In this document: piece by piece, positions 30,293 through 39,992 of the stretch | How the letters are laid out: each line of letters starts with the position of its first letter | Numbering within the stretch: position 1 is the stretch's first letter | Assembly: GCF_013314535.1 (NCBI RefSeq) | Contig: NZ_JABUAE010000021.1 | Coordinates: forward strand, 16,985 to 80,984 | Source of the DNA: Bacillus sp. Xin1 | Lineage (GTDB): Bacteria; Bacillota; Bacilli; Bacillales; Bacillaceae_G | Direction: 5' to 3' | Length of the DNA stretch: 64,000 nt | The notes under the pieces: generated by a model | Told to the model about the DNA's origin: nothing | The model's database searches: none | Seen by the model: the letters and a program-made list of their open reading frames with translations, nothing else | Program-made: the position numbers and the translations under genes

Positions 30293-31210
30293 TTATTGTG
30301 CAGGTTGCCCTATCCCTAGATTTTTAATCACTAATCTTTGGTGATATTCCTTTTCTGGATCTAATGGGAAAGCAACAACTTGGCCATTCAGTTTAATTTC
30401 AACATTCGGTGCACTTCCAATGTTGAGAAGTACTTCTTTTGCTGTTGTTAAATCATGTTTTTCTGTTTGACCTTCTTGAAGTGTACCATTAAAAACGACA
30501 TTTCCACCTTCATTTTTAATGTCTACATAACTTGCACCCTTCGCTGTAATTTCTAACTCCAGTGCTTTATTATTATGAATTTCCAAAGTAGATACCTTTC
30601 CACTTGTTCCAACAACCTTCACTTCTTCTTGTCCAGCAGACGGTTGTTGTGCTGGTGGTTCTTCTTTCTTTGGCTCTTCTTTTTTAGTTTCTTCTTTTTT
30701 AGGCTCTTCTGCTTTTACTTCTTCTTTCTTTTCATCAAGCGGAGAATTTTTCGCCTTCTGTACTTCTATTTGTTCGCTTTTACTTTGTTTTACTTGTCCT
30801 TCATCTTTTCCCGCTAACCATTGGAAAACAAACCACACTACTACTCCTACTGCAATTACCAATAATGCAATTAATATTTTAGGCATATGATCTGCTATTG
30901 GAAGCGATGCTGCTTTTTGCATCGTTTCTTGCGTCTTTTGACTCTTTGATACTTGCGGTACATCATGAGATTCGGATTGTGGTATTACACTTTGATACTC
31001 TACAAGTAACTCTTCTCCGTTTAGACCAACCGCGTCCGCATATTGTTTAATAAATGCACGTGCATAAAATGCACCAGGCAATATACTATAATCGCCCTCT
31101 TCAATTGTTATTAAATAACGTTTTTGAATTTTCGTAACCTCATGTAGCTGATCAATAGACAAGCCTTTCGCTTCTCTTGCTTCCTTCAGCTTTTGTCCTA
31201 ATTCCGTCAC
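30293..31210 (-). CDS. ymfM: RodZ-like membrane protein YmfM
   Basis: A 305-residue protein with an N-terminal helix-turn-helix (LGQKLKEAREAKGLSIDQLH, residues 4-23), one membrane helix (ILIALLVIAVGVVVWFVF, about 112-129), a lysine/glutamate-rich spacer with KKEEPK repeats (about 150-190) and a C-terminal beta domain of the DUF4115 type. This is the layout of RodZ, which links MreB to the cell envelope. The GTG at 31210 is taken as start because GAGGTG lies 6 bp upstream. Confidence 0.9.
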   Translation of the reverse strand: MTELGQKLKEAREAKGLSIDQLHEVTKIQKRYLITIEEGDYSILPGAFYARAFIKQYADAVGLNGEELLVEYQSVIPQSESHDVPQVSKSQKTQETMQKAASLPIADHMPKILIALLVIAVGVVVWFVFQWLAGKDEGQVKQSKSEQIEVQKAKNSPLDEKKEEVKAEEPKKEETKKEEPKKEEPPAQQPSAGQEEVKVVGTSGKVSTLEIHNNKALELEITAKGASYVDIKNEGGNVVFNGTLQEGQTEKHDLTTAKEVLLNIGSAPNVEIKLNGQVVAFPLDPEKEYHQRLVIKNLGIGQPAQ

Positions 31211-31231
31211 TACTAACACCTCAATATTTCT

Positions 31232-32017
31232 TTAAAAGTCAAACATAGAGAAATTATTTTGCGCTCCTTGCTCAATTTCATCTACTAAATTATATTGAAT
31301 TTCTTCATCATAATCGTTACGCAATTCAATAATATAATCAAAATCATCAAGTGTATATTCTGATTGACTCACAAATATATCTGGATGTTCGACAACTTTA
31401 GTTGCGGGTAATCTCATAATTTCACGAACGAGCTGCCAATGCCTTTCATTCGCACGCTTTGTTGAAACAATGCCGTCTAATATAAAAATATTATCGTCAC
31501 TATACTCATCTTCAATCAATTGACTACGTACAGTTTGTTTAATAAGAGTAGACGAAACAAAAAGCCAACGCTTATTTGCACAAACGCTTGCAGCAACGAT
31601 AGATTCTGTTTTTCCAACACGAGGCATTCCTCTTATCCCGATAAGTTTATGTCCTTCTTTTTTCATGATTTCTGCCATAAAATCAACGAGCAACCCGAGT
31701 TCATCACGTACAAAACGAAATGTTTTCTTATCATCTGCATCTCGCTGTATGTACCTACCGTGCCTAACTGCCAACCTATCTCTGAGCTTTGGCGGACGAT
31801 ATTTCGTTACCGTTATATTATCCATCGTATTCAAAATTGATTCAAGTCTAGAGATTTGCTCTTGATTATCACACATAAGCAATAATCCACGCCGAGCATT
31901 ATCTACACCATTAATTGTGACAATATTAATGCCAAGCATACCGATTAACGAAGAAACGTCACCAAGCAAGCCAGGTCGGTTTTTATGTATTTCATACTCA
32001 AAATACCATTCAATCAT
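31232..32017 (-). CDS. ymfK: YmfK (DUF3388 protein with P-loop)
   Basis: The 261-residue protein is of unknown function and conserved among Bacillus. Its N-terminus looks like an ACT ligand-binding fold (EYEIHKNRPGLLGDVSSLIG), and the middle carries a P-loop-like GMPRVGKTESIVAA (about 143-156). This suggests a nucleotide-binding sensor. It sits in the ymf series between ymfJ and ymfM. No role can be assigned from the sequence. Confidence 0.85.
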   Translation of the reverse strand: MIEWYFEYEIHKNRPGLLGDVSSLIGMLGINIVTINGVDNARRGLLLMCDNQEQISRLESILNTMDNITVTKYRPPKLRDRLAVRHGRYIQRDADDKKTFRFVRDELGLLVDFMAEIMKKEGHKLIGIRGMPRVGKTESIVAASVCANKRWLFVSSTLIKQTVRSQLIEDEYSDDNIFILDGIVSTKRANERHWQLVREIMRLPATKVVEHPDIFVSQSEYTLDDFDYIIELRNDYDEEIQYNLVDEIEQGAQNNFSMFDF

Positions 32018-32123
32018 CAGACGTCACTCCCCTTGCTTACTTTACCTACGTACTATATTATATGATTTTACGTTAATAGGGAAGATAAATGTACAATTGA
32101 AGCATGGTATTTTCAATACCTAA

Positions 32124-32154
32124 AAAAAAGAGAGGATTTTCTCCTCTCTTTTTT
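32124..32154 (-). terminator. Terminator of the ymfF-H-I-J group
   Basis: A 13-bp perfect stem AAAAAAGAGAGGA / TCCTCTCTTTTTT touching the ymfJ stop codon. Confidence 0.9.
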
Positions 32155-32402
32155 TACTTATGCTGTACAAACTTAACCATTAAATTAGCAATTGTATGTT
32201 GTTCTTGTTCATCAGCGACTTTCCAAAGCTCCGCCAATAATTTTTCTTGATCATTTCGTGCCTCTACTTCATTTGCCAAATAATCGCCTACACGGAAGGC
32301 CATATCTGAAACCGCACCACCATCAAGTCCTTTTCCTTGTGCCTGTTCTAAACGCTCTCCTAAAAAGCTTTTCCACTGGTCAAAATTATCTAGTACTGAC
32401 AT
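32154..32402 (-). CDS. ymfJ: YmfJ (DUF3243 protein)
   Basis: A small helical cytoplasmic protein of 82 residues (MSVLDNFDQWKSFLGERLEQ...). Its family has no known role. The ATG at 32402 is preferred over an in-frame ATG 15 bp upstream because GAGGTG lies 7 bp before it. It ends directly in a strong terminator. Confidence 0.88.
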   Translation of the reverse strand: MSVLDNFDQWKSFLGERLEQAQGKGLDGGAVSDMAFRVGDYLANEVEARNDQEKLLAELWKVADEQEQHTIANLMVKFVQHK

Positions 32403-32481
32403 GATTAAGCACCTCACTATTAAGTAATCGAATCATGTTTAATTTGTGCAATTCCTCATTTTTTATGTACAATTTTTTACT

Positions 32482-33195
32482 TTAACAATGCCAGCCGCCA
32501 TTCACTCCAATAATTTGTCCTGTTATATACGAAGACCCTGGTGATACAAGGAAGGAAACAGTTTTTGCCACTTCTTCTGGAAATCCAACCCTTCCAATTG
32601 GAATCTCTTCTGCAATTCCTTTCTTTTCCTCTTCTGAAAACACACTTAACATTTCCGTCTCTATTGCTCCTGGTGCCACTGCATTTACACGTATACCACT
32701 TAGCGCAACCTCTTTTGCAAGTGCTTTTACATATGAATTTTGTGCACCTTTTACCATAGAATATAACACCTCACAAGAAGCTCCTACTTGTCCCCATATA
32801 GAGGAAATAACAACGATATTTCCTCTTCGTAGGCGAATCATCGATGGAAGCGCAAGTGAAAAAAGATTATAGACGCTCTTCACTTGCAATTCCATCATCT
32901 CATTCAATTGCTCATTCGTCACATCTGTCACTAAACCAAATATACTTTTTCCAGCTGCATACACAATAACATCAAGAGGATGATGGATTTGTGCCCAGAG
33001 CTTTTGCACACCATCTGGCGTAGCTAAATTTGCTCGAACTGGAATAATGGCACCTAGCTCACGCTTTAATCCATTTATTTTTTCTACACTCTTGTTGTAA
33101 TGAACATACACCGTATAACCATCTTCAACTAATTGTTTTGAAATTGCAGAGCCGATTCCTCCGCTTCCTCCAGTCACTAATGCAAACTTTTTCAT
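32482..33195 (-). CDS. ymfI: SDR reductase YmfI (EF-P 5-aminopentanone reductase)
   Basis: A 237-residue short-chain dehydrogenase: NADP-binding VTGGSGGIGSAISKQL (residues 7-22), the catalytic serine in VVISSIWGQ, and tyrosine-lysine in YSMVKGAQ, followed by VNAVAPGAIETEM. In B. subtilis YmfI reduces the 5-aminopentanone group on elongation factor P to 5-aminopentanol, which helps polyproline translation and swarming. Neighbouring ymfF and ymfH are named for association with the same modification, which supports the assignment. Confidence 0.92.
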   Translation of the reverse strand: MKKFALVTGGSGGIGSAISKQLVEDGYTVYVHYNKSVEKINGLKRELGAIIPVRANLATPDGVQKLWAQIHHPLDVIVYAAGKSIFGLVTDVTNEQLNEMMELQVKSVYNLFSLALPSMIRLRRGNIVVISSIWGQVGASCEVLYSMVKGAQNSYVKALAKEVALSGIRVNAVAPGAIETEMLSVFSEEEKKGIAEEIPIGRVGFPEEVAKTVSFLVSPGSSYITGQIIGVNGGWHC

Positions 33196-33384
33196 ATATA
33201 CCCTCTCTTATCTTTCCTCTACAGAAAAACTCTTTCAAATCACTAATCTTGTCATGTATTCACAAACAAATAATACCCCTCACCTTACAATTCAGCAATA
33301 GCCAAAAGGTTAGATGAGGGGGATACACTGTCCATAAAGTTTTAAATCGTAAGGCTGAAAAGCCTCACTTATTCATGTTTCATT

Positions 33385-34671
33385 TTATTTCTTCGGCAAA
33401 ACTTGACAAATACTCATTCTTTCTTCAGATAAAAATACTTTTGCTGCTTCTTGTAAATCTTGAACAGTTAAGCCCTCTAAAACGGAAAGAGCATCAAACA
33501 AACTAGATTCATTAAACGCATACCTTGTGAATTGATTTGCAATGTATTCAGGTGAGTTAAGAGAGCGTAAGAAGCCACCAATTTTCTTTTTCTTTACACG
33601 CTCTAGCGTCTTCTCATCTAACTCATTATAATCAGTCTGCAATAAAATACCTTTCAAGCGATCGGCTAGCTCATCCGGCTGTTTCGTGTCGCCACCAACC
33701 ATCGCAAAACCAAAGTTACTTTCTTCTGTATAATCATAAGAGAATGAATCATCAATGAGCCCTTCATTATATAATGACTCATAATGCGCTGATCCCTTCC
33801 CAAATAAATAATCCAAAAGTAATGTAAGCGCAATCTCTTGTTTTAAAAGTTCTTGCCCTTTTTCTTTAAGCTCAGTCGCTTTAATACCGACTAAACATTT
33901 CGGTGTCTGAACAGGCATAGAAATAATTTTTTTCTTTTCATTTACTGCTTCTGGTTCGTCTTCAAATGAACGTACGATTTCTGGTTGATTTTTATAATCT
34001 TTTTTCGCCTGGTTTTCACGTACCAAATTCATTGTTTTTTCTGGATCAATTGCACCTACAACAAATAACAACATGTTACTCGGATGATAGAATGTTTCAT
34101 AACATTCATACAATAAGTCTTTTGTAATTTTACTAATGGATTCAATCGTTCCTGCAATATCAATTTTAATTGGATGTTTAACAAATAAACTATCGATTAA
34201 ACCAAAATACAAACGCCAATCTGGGTTATCTTGATACATTTGAATTTCTTGGCCGATAATACCTTTTTCTTTTTCAACTGTTTTTTCAGAAAAATACGGC
34301 TCTTGAACGAAATTTAATAATGTATTTAAATTTTGTTCTACATTTGATGTACAAGAAAACAAGTACGCTGTTCTCGTAAATGACGTAAAAGCATTCGCAG
34401 AAGCCCCTTGCTTACTAAACAACTGAAATGCATCATGGTCTTCCTTTTCAAACAATTTATGCTCAAGGAAGTGAGCAATTCCATCTGGCACCCGAACCAT
34501 TTCCTCTTTTCCAAGTGGAACAAACGTATTATCAACGGAGCCATATTTTGTTGTAAATGTCGCAAAAGTTTTGTTAAATCCTTGCTTTGGCAATATATAT
34601 ACATCTAATCCATTTGGAAGCTTTTCATAATACAGCGTTTCTTTTAATTGTTCATAAGAAATTTTCTCCAC
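33385..34671 (-). CDS. ymfH: M16 family peptidase YmfH
   Basis: The 428-residue protein has the inverted zinc motif HFLEHKLFE (HxxEH, about 67-75) and the downstream glutamate region expected of an active M16 subunit. It pairs with ymfF, which starts 1 bp upstream and lacks this motif, as in heterodimeric M16 peptidases. The pair is annotated in Bacillus as EF-P 5-aminopentanol modification-associated. The substrate is not known. Confidence 0.93.
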   Translation of the reverse strand: MEKISYEQLKETLYYEKLPNGLDVYILPKQGFNKTFATFTTKYGSVDNTFVPLGKEEMVRVPDGIAHFLEHKLFEKEDHDAFQLFSKQGASANAFTSFTRTAYLFSCTSNVEQNLNTLLNFVQEPYFSEKTVEKEKGIIGQEIQMYQDNPDWRLYFGLIDSLFVKHPIKIDIAGTIESISKITKDLLYECYETFYHPSNMLLFVVGAIDPEKTMNLVRENQAKKDYKNQPEIVRSFEDEPEAVNEKKKIISMPVQTPKCLVGIKATELKEKGQELLKQEIALTLLLDYLFGKGSAHYESLYNEGLIDDSFSYDYTEESNFGFAMVGGDTKQPDELADRLKGILLQTDYNELDEKTLERVKKKKIGGFLRSLNSPEYIANQFTRYAFNESSLFDALSVLEGLTVQDLQEAAKVFLSEERMSICQVLPKK

Positions 34672-35946
34672 CTATTCTCCCTCCGTTCCGTGTAAAAAGT
34701 AAATCGTATCTAACTCAATGTTATTAGAAACCTTTACAATCTCCTCTTTCGTAACACGTTCAATCCCACTTAACCATTCTTCTACCGAACGCGTGTGCCC
34801 TGCAATGACGCCATGATAAAGCATTTCTACGAAACCACGCGGTGTATCAATTGCCTCTAAAATTTGGTTTTGAATAACGCTTTTCGTTTGGTGAATCTCT
34901 TCTTCTGAAAAATCACCGCTTTGCATCGCTTTCATTTGCTCTTTAATAATCTCGACTGCTTTTTCATAATTTTTCGCCTCAATTCCTGACATAACAAAAA
35001 GAAGACCTTTATGGCTTTCGAAACGCGATGCTGCATAATACGCTAAACTATTTTTTTCGCGCACATTCACAAATAATTTCGAGTGGGAAAATCCGCCAAA
35101 TAACCCGTTAAACAGCTGCAATGCAAAATAATCTTCATCACGATACGTAATAAATGTACGATATCCAATATTTAATTTACTTTGCTTTAACTCTTGTTTT
35201 TCGACAATTTCTTGTTCCACATTATTGCGCTTATGAAGGATGACATTTTTCTCTGTTGCTGCACGAGGTGCAATTGCAAAGTATTTACCTACTAGGTCAA
35301 TCGCATCCTCAGCTATGTCACCTATGATATATAGATCCATTTCATCTTCCGCCAACACCTTCTGATAATAGCGATATAAAGTTTCATTCGTAATGGAGGC
35401 AACACGCTCTTTTTGACCATTTGCACTTAAACGATATGCTTCTACTTTACACATTTCTTCAATTAATCGTTCATTTGCGTAGCGCATTTTATCATCATAT
35501 GTAGCCTCAATTCTTTGTACGAGCGCTCTTTTTTCACTTTCTACAATTGATTGTAAAAAGCCGCTTCCTTCGGTTGCTGGATGTAATACAATATCAGACA
35601 GCATAGACAGTGCCTTTTCAAAGAGTGGCGGTGCATCCTGTAAATATGTTTCATTGGCAATATCCACATAAATAGAGACGATATGATCTTCCCCTTTTTT
35701 ACTTACATCTACCGCTAGGGAAGAACCGTACAATTCCTCTAAATATTGACGAAGACGAATTACGGATGGTAATTTTTCTGTTGCACTTTGTAATACATAT
35801 GGTAATAAAGCACGCTCTGTCACCGTTTCTTCATTCAATGGCGCTTTAAAGCGAAATACAAATGTATTTGTTTTATATTTATCTGTCGGAATGATATGTA
35901 CACGTAAACCACCTAATTCATGCATTTGCTGTTCCATCAGTTTCAT
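34672..35946 (-). CDS. ymfF: M16-like protein YmfF (non-catalytic partner)
   Basis: A 424-residue M16-fold protein without the HxxEH zinc site in its N-terminal half; the equivalent region reads ERALLPYVLQSATEKLPSV. It is therefore expected to be the structural partner of YmfH, with which it is directly adjacent and probably co-translated. A good ribosome binding site (AGGAGGGCT) precedes the start. Confidence 0.92.
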   Translation of the reverse strand: MKLMEQQMHELGGLRVHIIPTDKYKTNTFVFRFKAPLNEETVTERALLPYVLQSATEKLPSVIRLRQYLEELYGSSLAVDVSKKGEDHIVSIYVDIANETYLQDAPPLFEKALSMLSDIVLHPATEGSGFLQSIVESEKRALVQRIEATYDDKMRYANERLIEEMCKVEAYRLSANGQKERVASITNETLYRYYQKVLAEDEMDLYIIGDIAEDAIDLVGKYFAIAPRAATEKNVILHKRNNVEQEIVEKQELKQSKLNIGYRTFITYRDEDYFALQLFNGLFGGFSHSKLFVNVREKNSLAYYAASRFESHKGLLFVMSGIEAKNYEKAVEIIKEQMKAMQSGDFSEEEIHQTKSVIQNQILEAIDTPRGFVEMLYHGVIAGHTRSVEEWLSGIERVTKEEIVKVSNNIELDTIYFLHGTEGE

Positions 35947-36100
35947 TAATAGCCCTCCTTTACGTATATAGGAATATTCCTCTTCAATATACAGTTTTTA
36001 GAAACAAAAAATCAAATTTTCTCCCCTATCTACTTTTTCATCAAACAGTTTACCAATTAAAGAGAGAAAGAAAATTTCTGTATTAAGCATATTCTATGTA

Positions 36101-36130
36101 AAAAAGCCCGCACTAATGTGCGAGCTTTTT
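36101..36130 (-). terminator. Terminator of the nucleoside ABC operon
   Basis: Stem AAAAAGCCCGCAC / GTGCGAGCTTTTT with loop TAAT, 18 bp past the stop of the last permease gene. Confidence 0.9.
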
Positions 36131-36147
36131 CCATACTTTTAAAACGC

Positions 36148-37107
36148 TTATCTTTTCCCTTTTTCATACGGTGTCCCAAGTGCCTTTGGAGCTTCTGAAC
36201 GTCCAACAAAACCAACAAGCGCTAGAATCGTGAACACATATGGTAATATTGTTAAGAAAACACTTGGAATTTCTTTTAATACAGGAATTGTCCCACCAGT
36301 TACTCCAAGAGATTGAGCAAATCCAAAGAATAAAGCTGCTCCAAGCGCTCCGAGTGGATTCCATTTACCAAAGATCATAGCTGCTAATGCCAAGAAACCT
36401 TGTCCTGTAATTGTTGCTCCTGAGAAGTTATTCGAGATTGACATTGCAAAAACTGCCCCACCAACTCCCGCGAACATTCCTGAAATACAAACAGCAAGAT
36501 AACGCATTTTATATACATTAATCCCCATTGTATCTGCTGCCATCGGATGCTCACCAACCGCACGAAGGCGAAGACCAAACGGCGTTTTATAAATAATATA
36601 CCAAACGACAAATGCTAAAATAATGGCGATATACGATGTTAACGGTACATTTGAGAAAAGGATTTTTCCGATAACCGGAATATCCGAAAGACCTGGAACA
36701 TCAATTTTTTCAATACGATATTGAATAAAATCAGTTTGCCCTTTGCCAAATATCTTCTTAATCGCAAACACTGTTAAACCAAGGGCCAAAAAGTTGATGG
36801 CAACACCACTAACAACTTGATCCGCACGGAACGTAATCGATGCAACTGCATGAAGAAGTGCAAATAATCCGCCACCAATCGCTGCAAAAATAAGCGCAAT
36901 CCATGGAGTCATCGTTCCCCATGTATCTCCCATTAACAACGTTGTTACTATACCAATAAACGCACCAAATAACATTAATCCTTCTAATGCAATATTTACA
37001 ACACCAGAACGTTCACTAAACACTCCACCTAGTGCTGTAAAAATAAGAGGTGCTGCCGTATATAATGTACCTGTCACAAGAATGGCTAAAATATCTAGGA
37101 AGCTCAT
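36148..37107 (-). CDS. nupQ: Nucleoside ABC transporter permease (NupQ/YufQ)
   Basis: The 319-residue protein has 8-10 membrane segments and the BPD_transp_2 fold (ALGGVFSERSGVVNIALEG, residues 25-43, is the signature start). With NupP it forms the channel of a BMP-dependent nucleoside importer; in B. subtilis NupNOPQ takes up guanosine. It begins 1 bp after nupP. The pairing and order (O-P-Q) are seen directly; the substrate is by family only. Confidence 0.92.
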   Translation of the reverse strand: MSFLDILAILVTGTLYTAAPLIFTALGGVFSERSGVVNIALEGLMLFGAFIGIVTTLLMGDTWGTMTPWIALIFAAIGGGLFALLHAVASITFRADQVVSGVAINFLALGLTVFAIKKIFGKGQTDFIQYRIEKIDVPGLSDIPVIGKILFSNVPLTSYIAIILAFVVWYIIYKTPFGLRLRAVGEHPMAADTMGINVYKMRYLAVCISGMFAGVGGAVFAMSISNNFSGATITGQGFLALAAMIFGKWNPLGALGAALFFGFAQSLGVTGGTIPVLKEIPSVFLTILPYVFTILALVGFVGRSEAPKALGTPYEKGKR

Positions 37108-38166
37108 TTATTTCCCCTCCTTGCTCATGCGAGTAAGTGCCCATCTTAAAACATAACTACATGCAACAAAGAAGATAATACATGCAATAATTACGTTAAT
37201 TAGCTCTGATGGAACATCAGCTTCAAAGTTCATTTGCGGCGCTGCACTTTTTAAACCACCAAATAATAAAGCTGCAAGTAAAATACCAAATGGATTATTT
37301 CCACCCAGAAGTGCTACTGCAATTCCATCAAATCCAATTCCAGTAAACGAAGACATCGCCGTCATATTTTGAAATGTCCCAAGCCCTTCCATTGCACCAC
37401 CAATCCCAGCAAATGCACCTGCAATTGTCATGGATAAGACAACATTTCGAGACACTTTCATACCCGCATACTGAGAAGCATGTTGGTTAAATCCAACTGA
37501 TTTCAATTCATATCCTAAAGTTGTTCGGTCTAATAAGAACCACATCAAAATAGCAACCACAATCGCAACGATAATCCCCCAATGAAGACGGGATCCATCT
37601 GTAATAGAAGATAACCATTCTGATGATAATGAGGCACTAGCCTGAATATCATATGATTTCTCATTCGCTTCATGTAAAAATCGCTTAATCAAGTCATATG
37701 TAACATAAAGAGCGATATAGTTCATCATAATTGTAACGATAACTTCATTTACTTTAAATTTACCCTTTAAGTACCCTGGAATAAATCCCCATAATCCACC
37801 AACTACAGCTGCAACTAATATAGATAATGGGATATGTAAAAACGCTGGTAAAGACACCGCATACCCAAACCAAACAGCCGCAAGCCAGCCAACTAATAGT
37901 TGCCCTTCCACTCCGATATTAAATAGTCCTGTACGGAATGCGAATGCAACAGACAAACCAGCTAAAACAAGTGGAATCATTGTCCGAAGCGTTTCACCTA
38001 TAGCTTGCGGATTTCCAACCATCCCTTCCCATAACGCTACATAGCCAACAATTGGATCATATCCACTAGCTACCATTACAATGGCTCCAACAATCAAACC
38101 AAAAATAACGGACAACACAGGTACCAAAATATTAATTGTTCGCTCCGTTAAAAACTTTTTAGCCAT
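37108..38166 (-). CDS. nupP: Nucleoside ABC transporter permease (NupP/YufP)
   Basis: A 352-residue permease of the same fold as its neighbour: long hydrophobic segments and FRTGLFNIGVEGQLLVGWLA (about 78-97). It overlaps the ATPase gene by 8 bp and abuts nupQ, so all three are co-translated. Its function is as inner-membrane channel subunit of the nucleoside importer. Confidence 0.92.
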   Translation of the reverse strand: MAKKFLTERTINILVPVLSVIFGLIVGAIVMVASGYDPIVGYVALWEGMVGNPQAIGETLRTMIPLVLAGLSVAFAFRTGLFNIGVEGQLLVGWLAAVWFGYAVSLPAFLHIPLSILVAAVVGGLWGFIPGYLKGKFKVNEVIVTIMMNYIALYVTYDLIKRFLHEANEKSYDIQASASLSSEWLSSITDGSRLHWGIIVAIVVAILMWFLLDRTTLGYELKSVGFNQHASQYAGMKVSRNVVLSMTIAGAFAGIGGAMEGLGTFQNMTAMSSFTGIGFDGIAVALLGGNNPFGILLAALLFGGLKSAAPQMNFEADVPSELINVIIACIIFFVACSYVLRWALTRMSKEGK

Positions 38167-39691
38167 TTGTATTCACCTTCTCTTCCCCTGTTCCACCAGC
38201 CATTAACAGACCTAGTTGCTGTTCATTCGTTTCTTTTGCATTCACAATTGCAACAATTTTCCCTTCATAAATAACCGCAACACGGTCACTCACATTTAAA
38301 ATCTCATCGAGTTCTAAGGATAGAAGGAGCACTGCTTTTCCTTTATCTCTCTGTTCGATTAATTTTTTATGAATAAATTCAATTGCCCCTACATCTAAAC
38401 CACGGGTCGGCTGCGCTGCAATTAATAAATCCGGGTCACGATCTACTTCCCGTGCGATAATTGCCTTTTGTTGATTCCCACCAGATAGAGCACGTGCTAA
38501 CGTTTGTTCACTAGGTGTGCGCACATCAAACTGTTCGATTAAAGCTTTGGCTTTCTCCGTAATTTTAGTAAAATTCAAAATCCCTTTTTTCGAAAATTGA
38601 TTTTTATAATACGTTTGCAATACCATATTATCTCTAACAGAAAAATCAAGAACAAGCCCATGCTTATGACGGTCTTCTGGAATGTGACCAATCCCCTCTT
38701 CTGTAACGCGTCTAACTGGCCAATTTGTTATTTCTTTCCCTTTAATTGCAATAGAACCTGACTCAACTTTTCGTAAACCAGTAATCGCTTCTATAAGTTC
38801 ACTTTGTCCATTCCCATCAATCCCTGCAATACCGACAATTTCTCCTGCACGAACAGTTAAGTCAAGGCCTTTTACAGCAGGCAATTGGCGTGCATCATTA
38901 ACCACAAGGTTTGCAATGGAAAGTACATCTTCCTTAGGTTTTGCGTCCAATTTCTCTGTTTTAAAATTCACTTGACGTCCGACCATTAATTCTGCAAGTT
39001 TATGTTCATTTGTATTTGCAACGTCAACAGTTCCAATCCCTTTTCCTTTTCGAATGATTGTACAACGATCACAAACTTCCATAATTTCTTTTAACTTATG
39101 TGTAATAAGAATAATAGATTTACCTTCTTTTACAAGCTTTTTCATAATTTGAATAAGCTCATGAATTTCTTGAGGAGTTAACACTGCCGTCGGTTCATCA
39201 AATATTAAAATTTCCGCCCCTCGATAGAGCGTTTTTAAAATCTCAACACGCTGCTGCATACCGACCGAAATATCCTCAATCTTCGCATATGGATCTACTG
39301 CTAAACCGTATTGTTCAGATAACTGTTTAATCTCTTTTGCAGCGTCATCAATAGCAATCTTCCCTTTTTTCTTCGGTTCATTTCCAAGAATGATATTCTC
39401 TGTAACTGTAAAATTATGAACGAGCATAAAATGTTGATGAACCATACCAATTCCATAGTCATTTGCAATGTTCGGATTTGTAATTTTCACAGGATTTCCT
39501 TTAATTCTAATTTCTCCCTGCTCTGGCTGATACAAACCGAATAACACGTTCATTAACGTCGATTTTCCTGCACCATTTTCTCCCAGTAAAGCATGTATTT
39601 CTCCCTGTTTTACTTGTAGCGTAATATCATCATTTGCTACAATGCCTGGGAATACCTTTGTAATATTATTCATCTCAATTACATATTCCAT
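38159..39691 (-). CDS. nupO: Nucleoside ABC transporter ATP-binding protein (NupO/YufO)
   Basis: A 510-residue double ABC ATPase, as in sugar and nucleoside importers. The first cassette has Walker A GENGAGKSTLMN (about 36-47), signature ISVGMQQRVEILK and Walker B LIFDEPTAVL. The second has a degenerate A-loop GIDGNGQSELIEAITG and signature ALSGGNQQKAIIAREV. The start at 39691 (MEYVIEMNNITKVF) is chosen for AAGGAGGAACAAT upstream; nine upstream in-frame residues have no such site. It lies 300 bp after nupN, across a repeat and a terminator. Confidence 0.94.
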   Translation of the reverse strand: MEYVIEMNNITKVFPGIVANDDITLQVKQGEIHALLGENGAGKSTLMNVLFGLYQPEQGEIRIKGNPVKITNPNIANDYGIGMVHQHFMLVHNFTVTENIILGNEPKKKGKIAIDDAAKEIKQLSEQYGLAVDPYAKIEDISVGMQQRVEILKTLYRGAEILIFDEPTAVLTPQEIHELIQIMKKLVKEGKSIILITHKLKEIMEVCDRCTIIRKGKGIGTVDVANTNEHKLAELMVGRQVNFKTEKLDAKPKEDVLSIANLVVNDARQLPAVKGLDLTVRAGEIVGIAGIDGNGQSELIEAITGLRKVESGSIAIKGKEITNWPVRRVTEEGIGHIPEDRHKHGLVLDFSVRDNMVLQTYYKNQFSKKGILNFTKITEKAKALIEQFDVRTPSEQTLARALSGGNQQKAIIAREVDRDPDLLIAAQPTRGLDVGAIEFIHKKLIEQRDKGKAVLLLSLELDEILNVSDRVAVIYEGKIVAIVNAKETNEQQLGLLMAGGTGEEKVNTNG

Positions 39692-39821
39692 ATTGTTCCT
39701 CCTTTTAACTGGGAACATTCCCCTATTACACTCTATTAAAAACGGCTTTATATATAAATCTGATTCGATTTTCCAACATATAAATTGCGGCTATAAAAAA
39801 CAAAAAGAGACTTCCACTCAT

Positions 39822-39915
39822 TTTCTCTTTCTGTTTTCACATGGCACGGGGCGAAAAAAGGAACTGACCGCTTCTATCCACCGGCGGATCCTCTCTACCA
39901 CCTAAAAGGAATGGT
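39822..39915 (+). repeat. Dispersed repeat, family B copy 2
   Basis: TTTTCACATGGCACGGGGCG, AAAAAAGGAACTGACCGCTT, CTATCCACCGGCGGATCC, TCTCTACCACCTAAAAGG: block by block the same as the minus-strand repeat at 24883-24975. It lies in the gap between nupN and nupO. Confidence 0.7.
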
Positions 39916-39950
39916 TTTATGTCGATCTTTCAAGCAGTATTTATATATAC

Positions 39951-39977
39951 AAAGGTTAGTTCTAAGAACTAACCTTT
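39951..39977 (-). terminator. Partial terminator after nupN
   Basis: Near-perfect hairpin AAAGGTTAGTTCT / AGAACTAACCTTT, 15 bp past the nupN stop, with weak T-richness after it. A leaky terminator here would give more binding protein than transporter, a common arrangement. Confidence 0.7.
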
Positions 39978-39992
39978 GCTATTCCTCTATCA

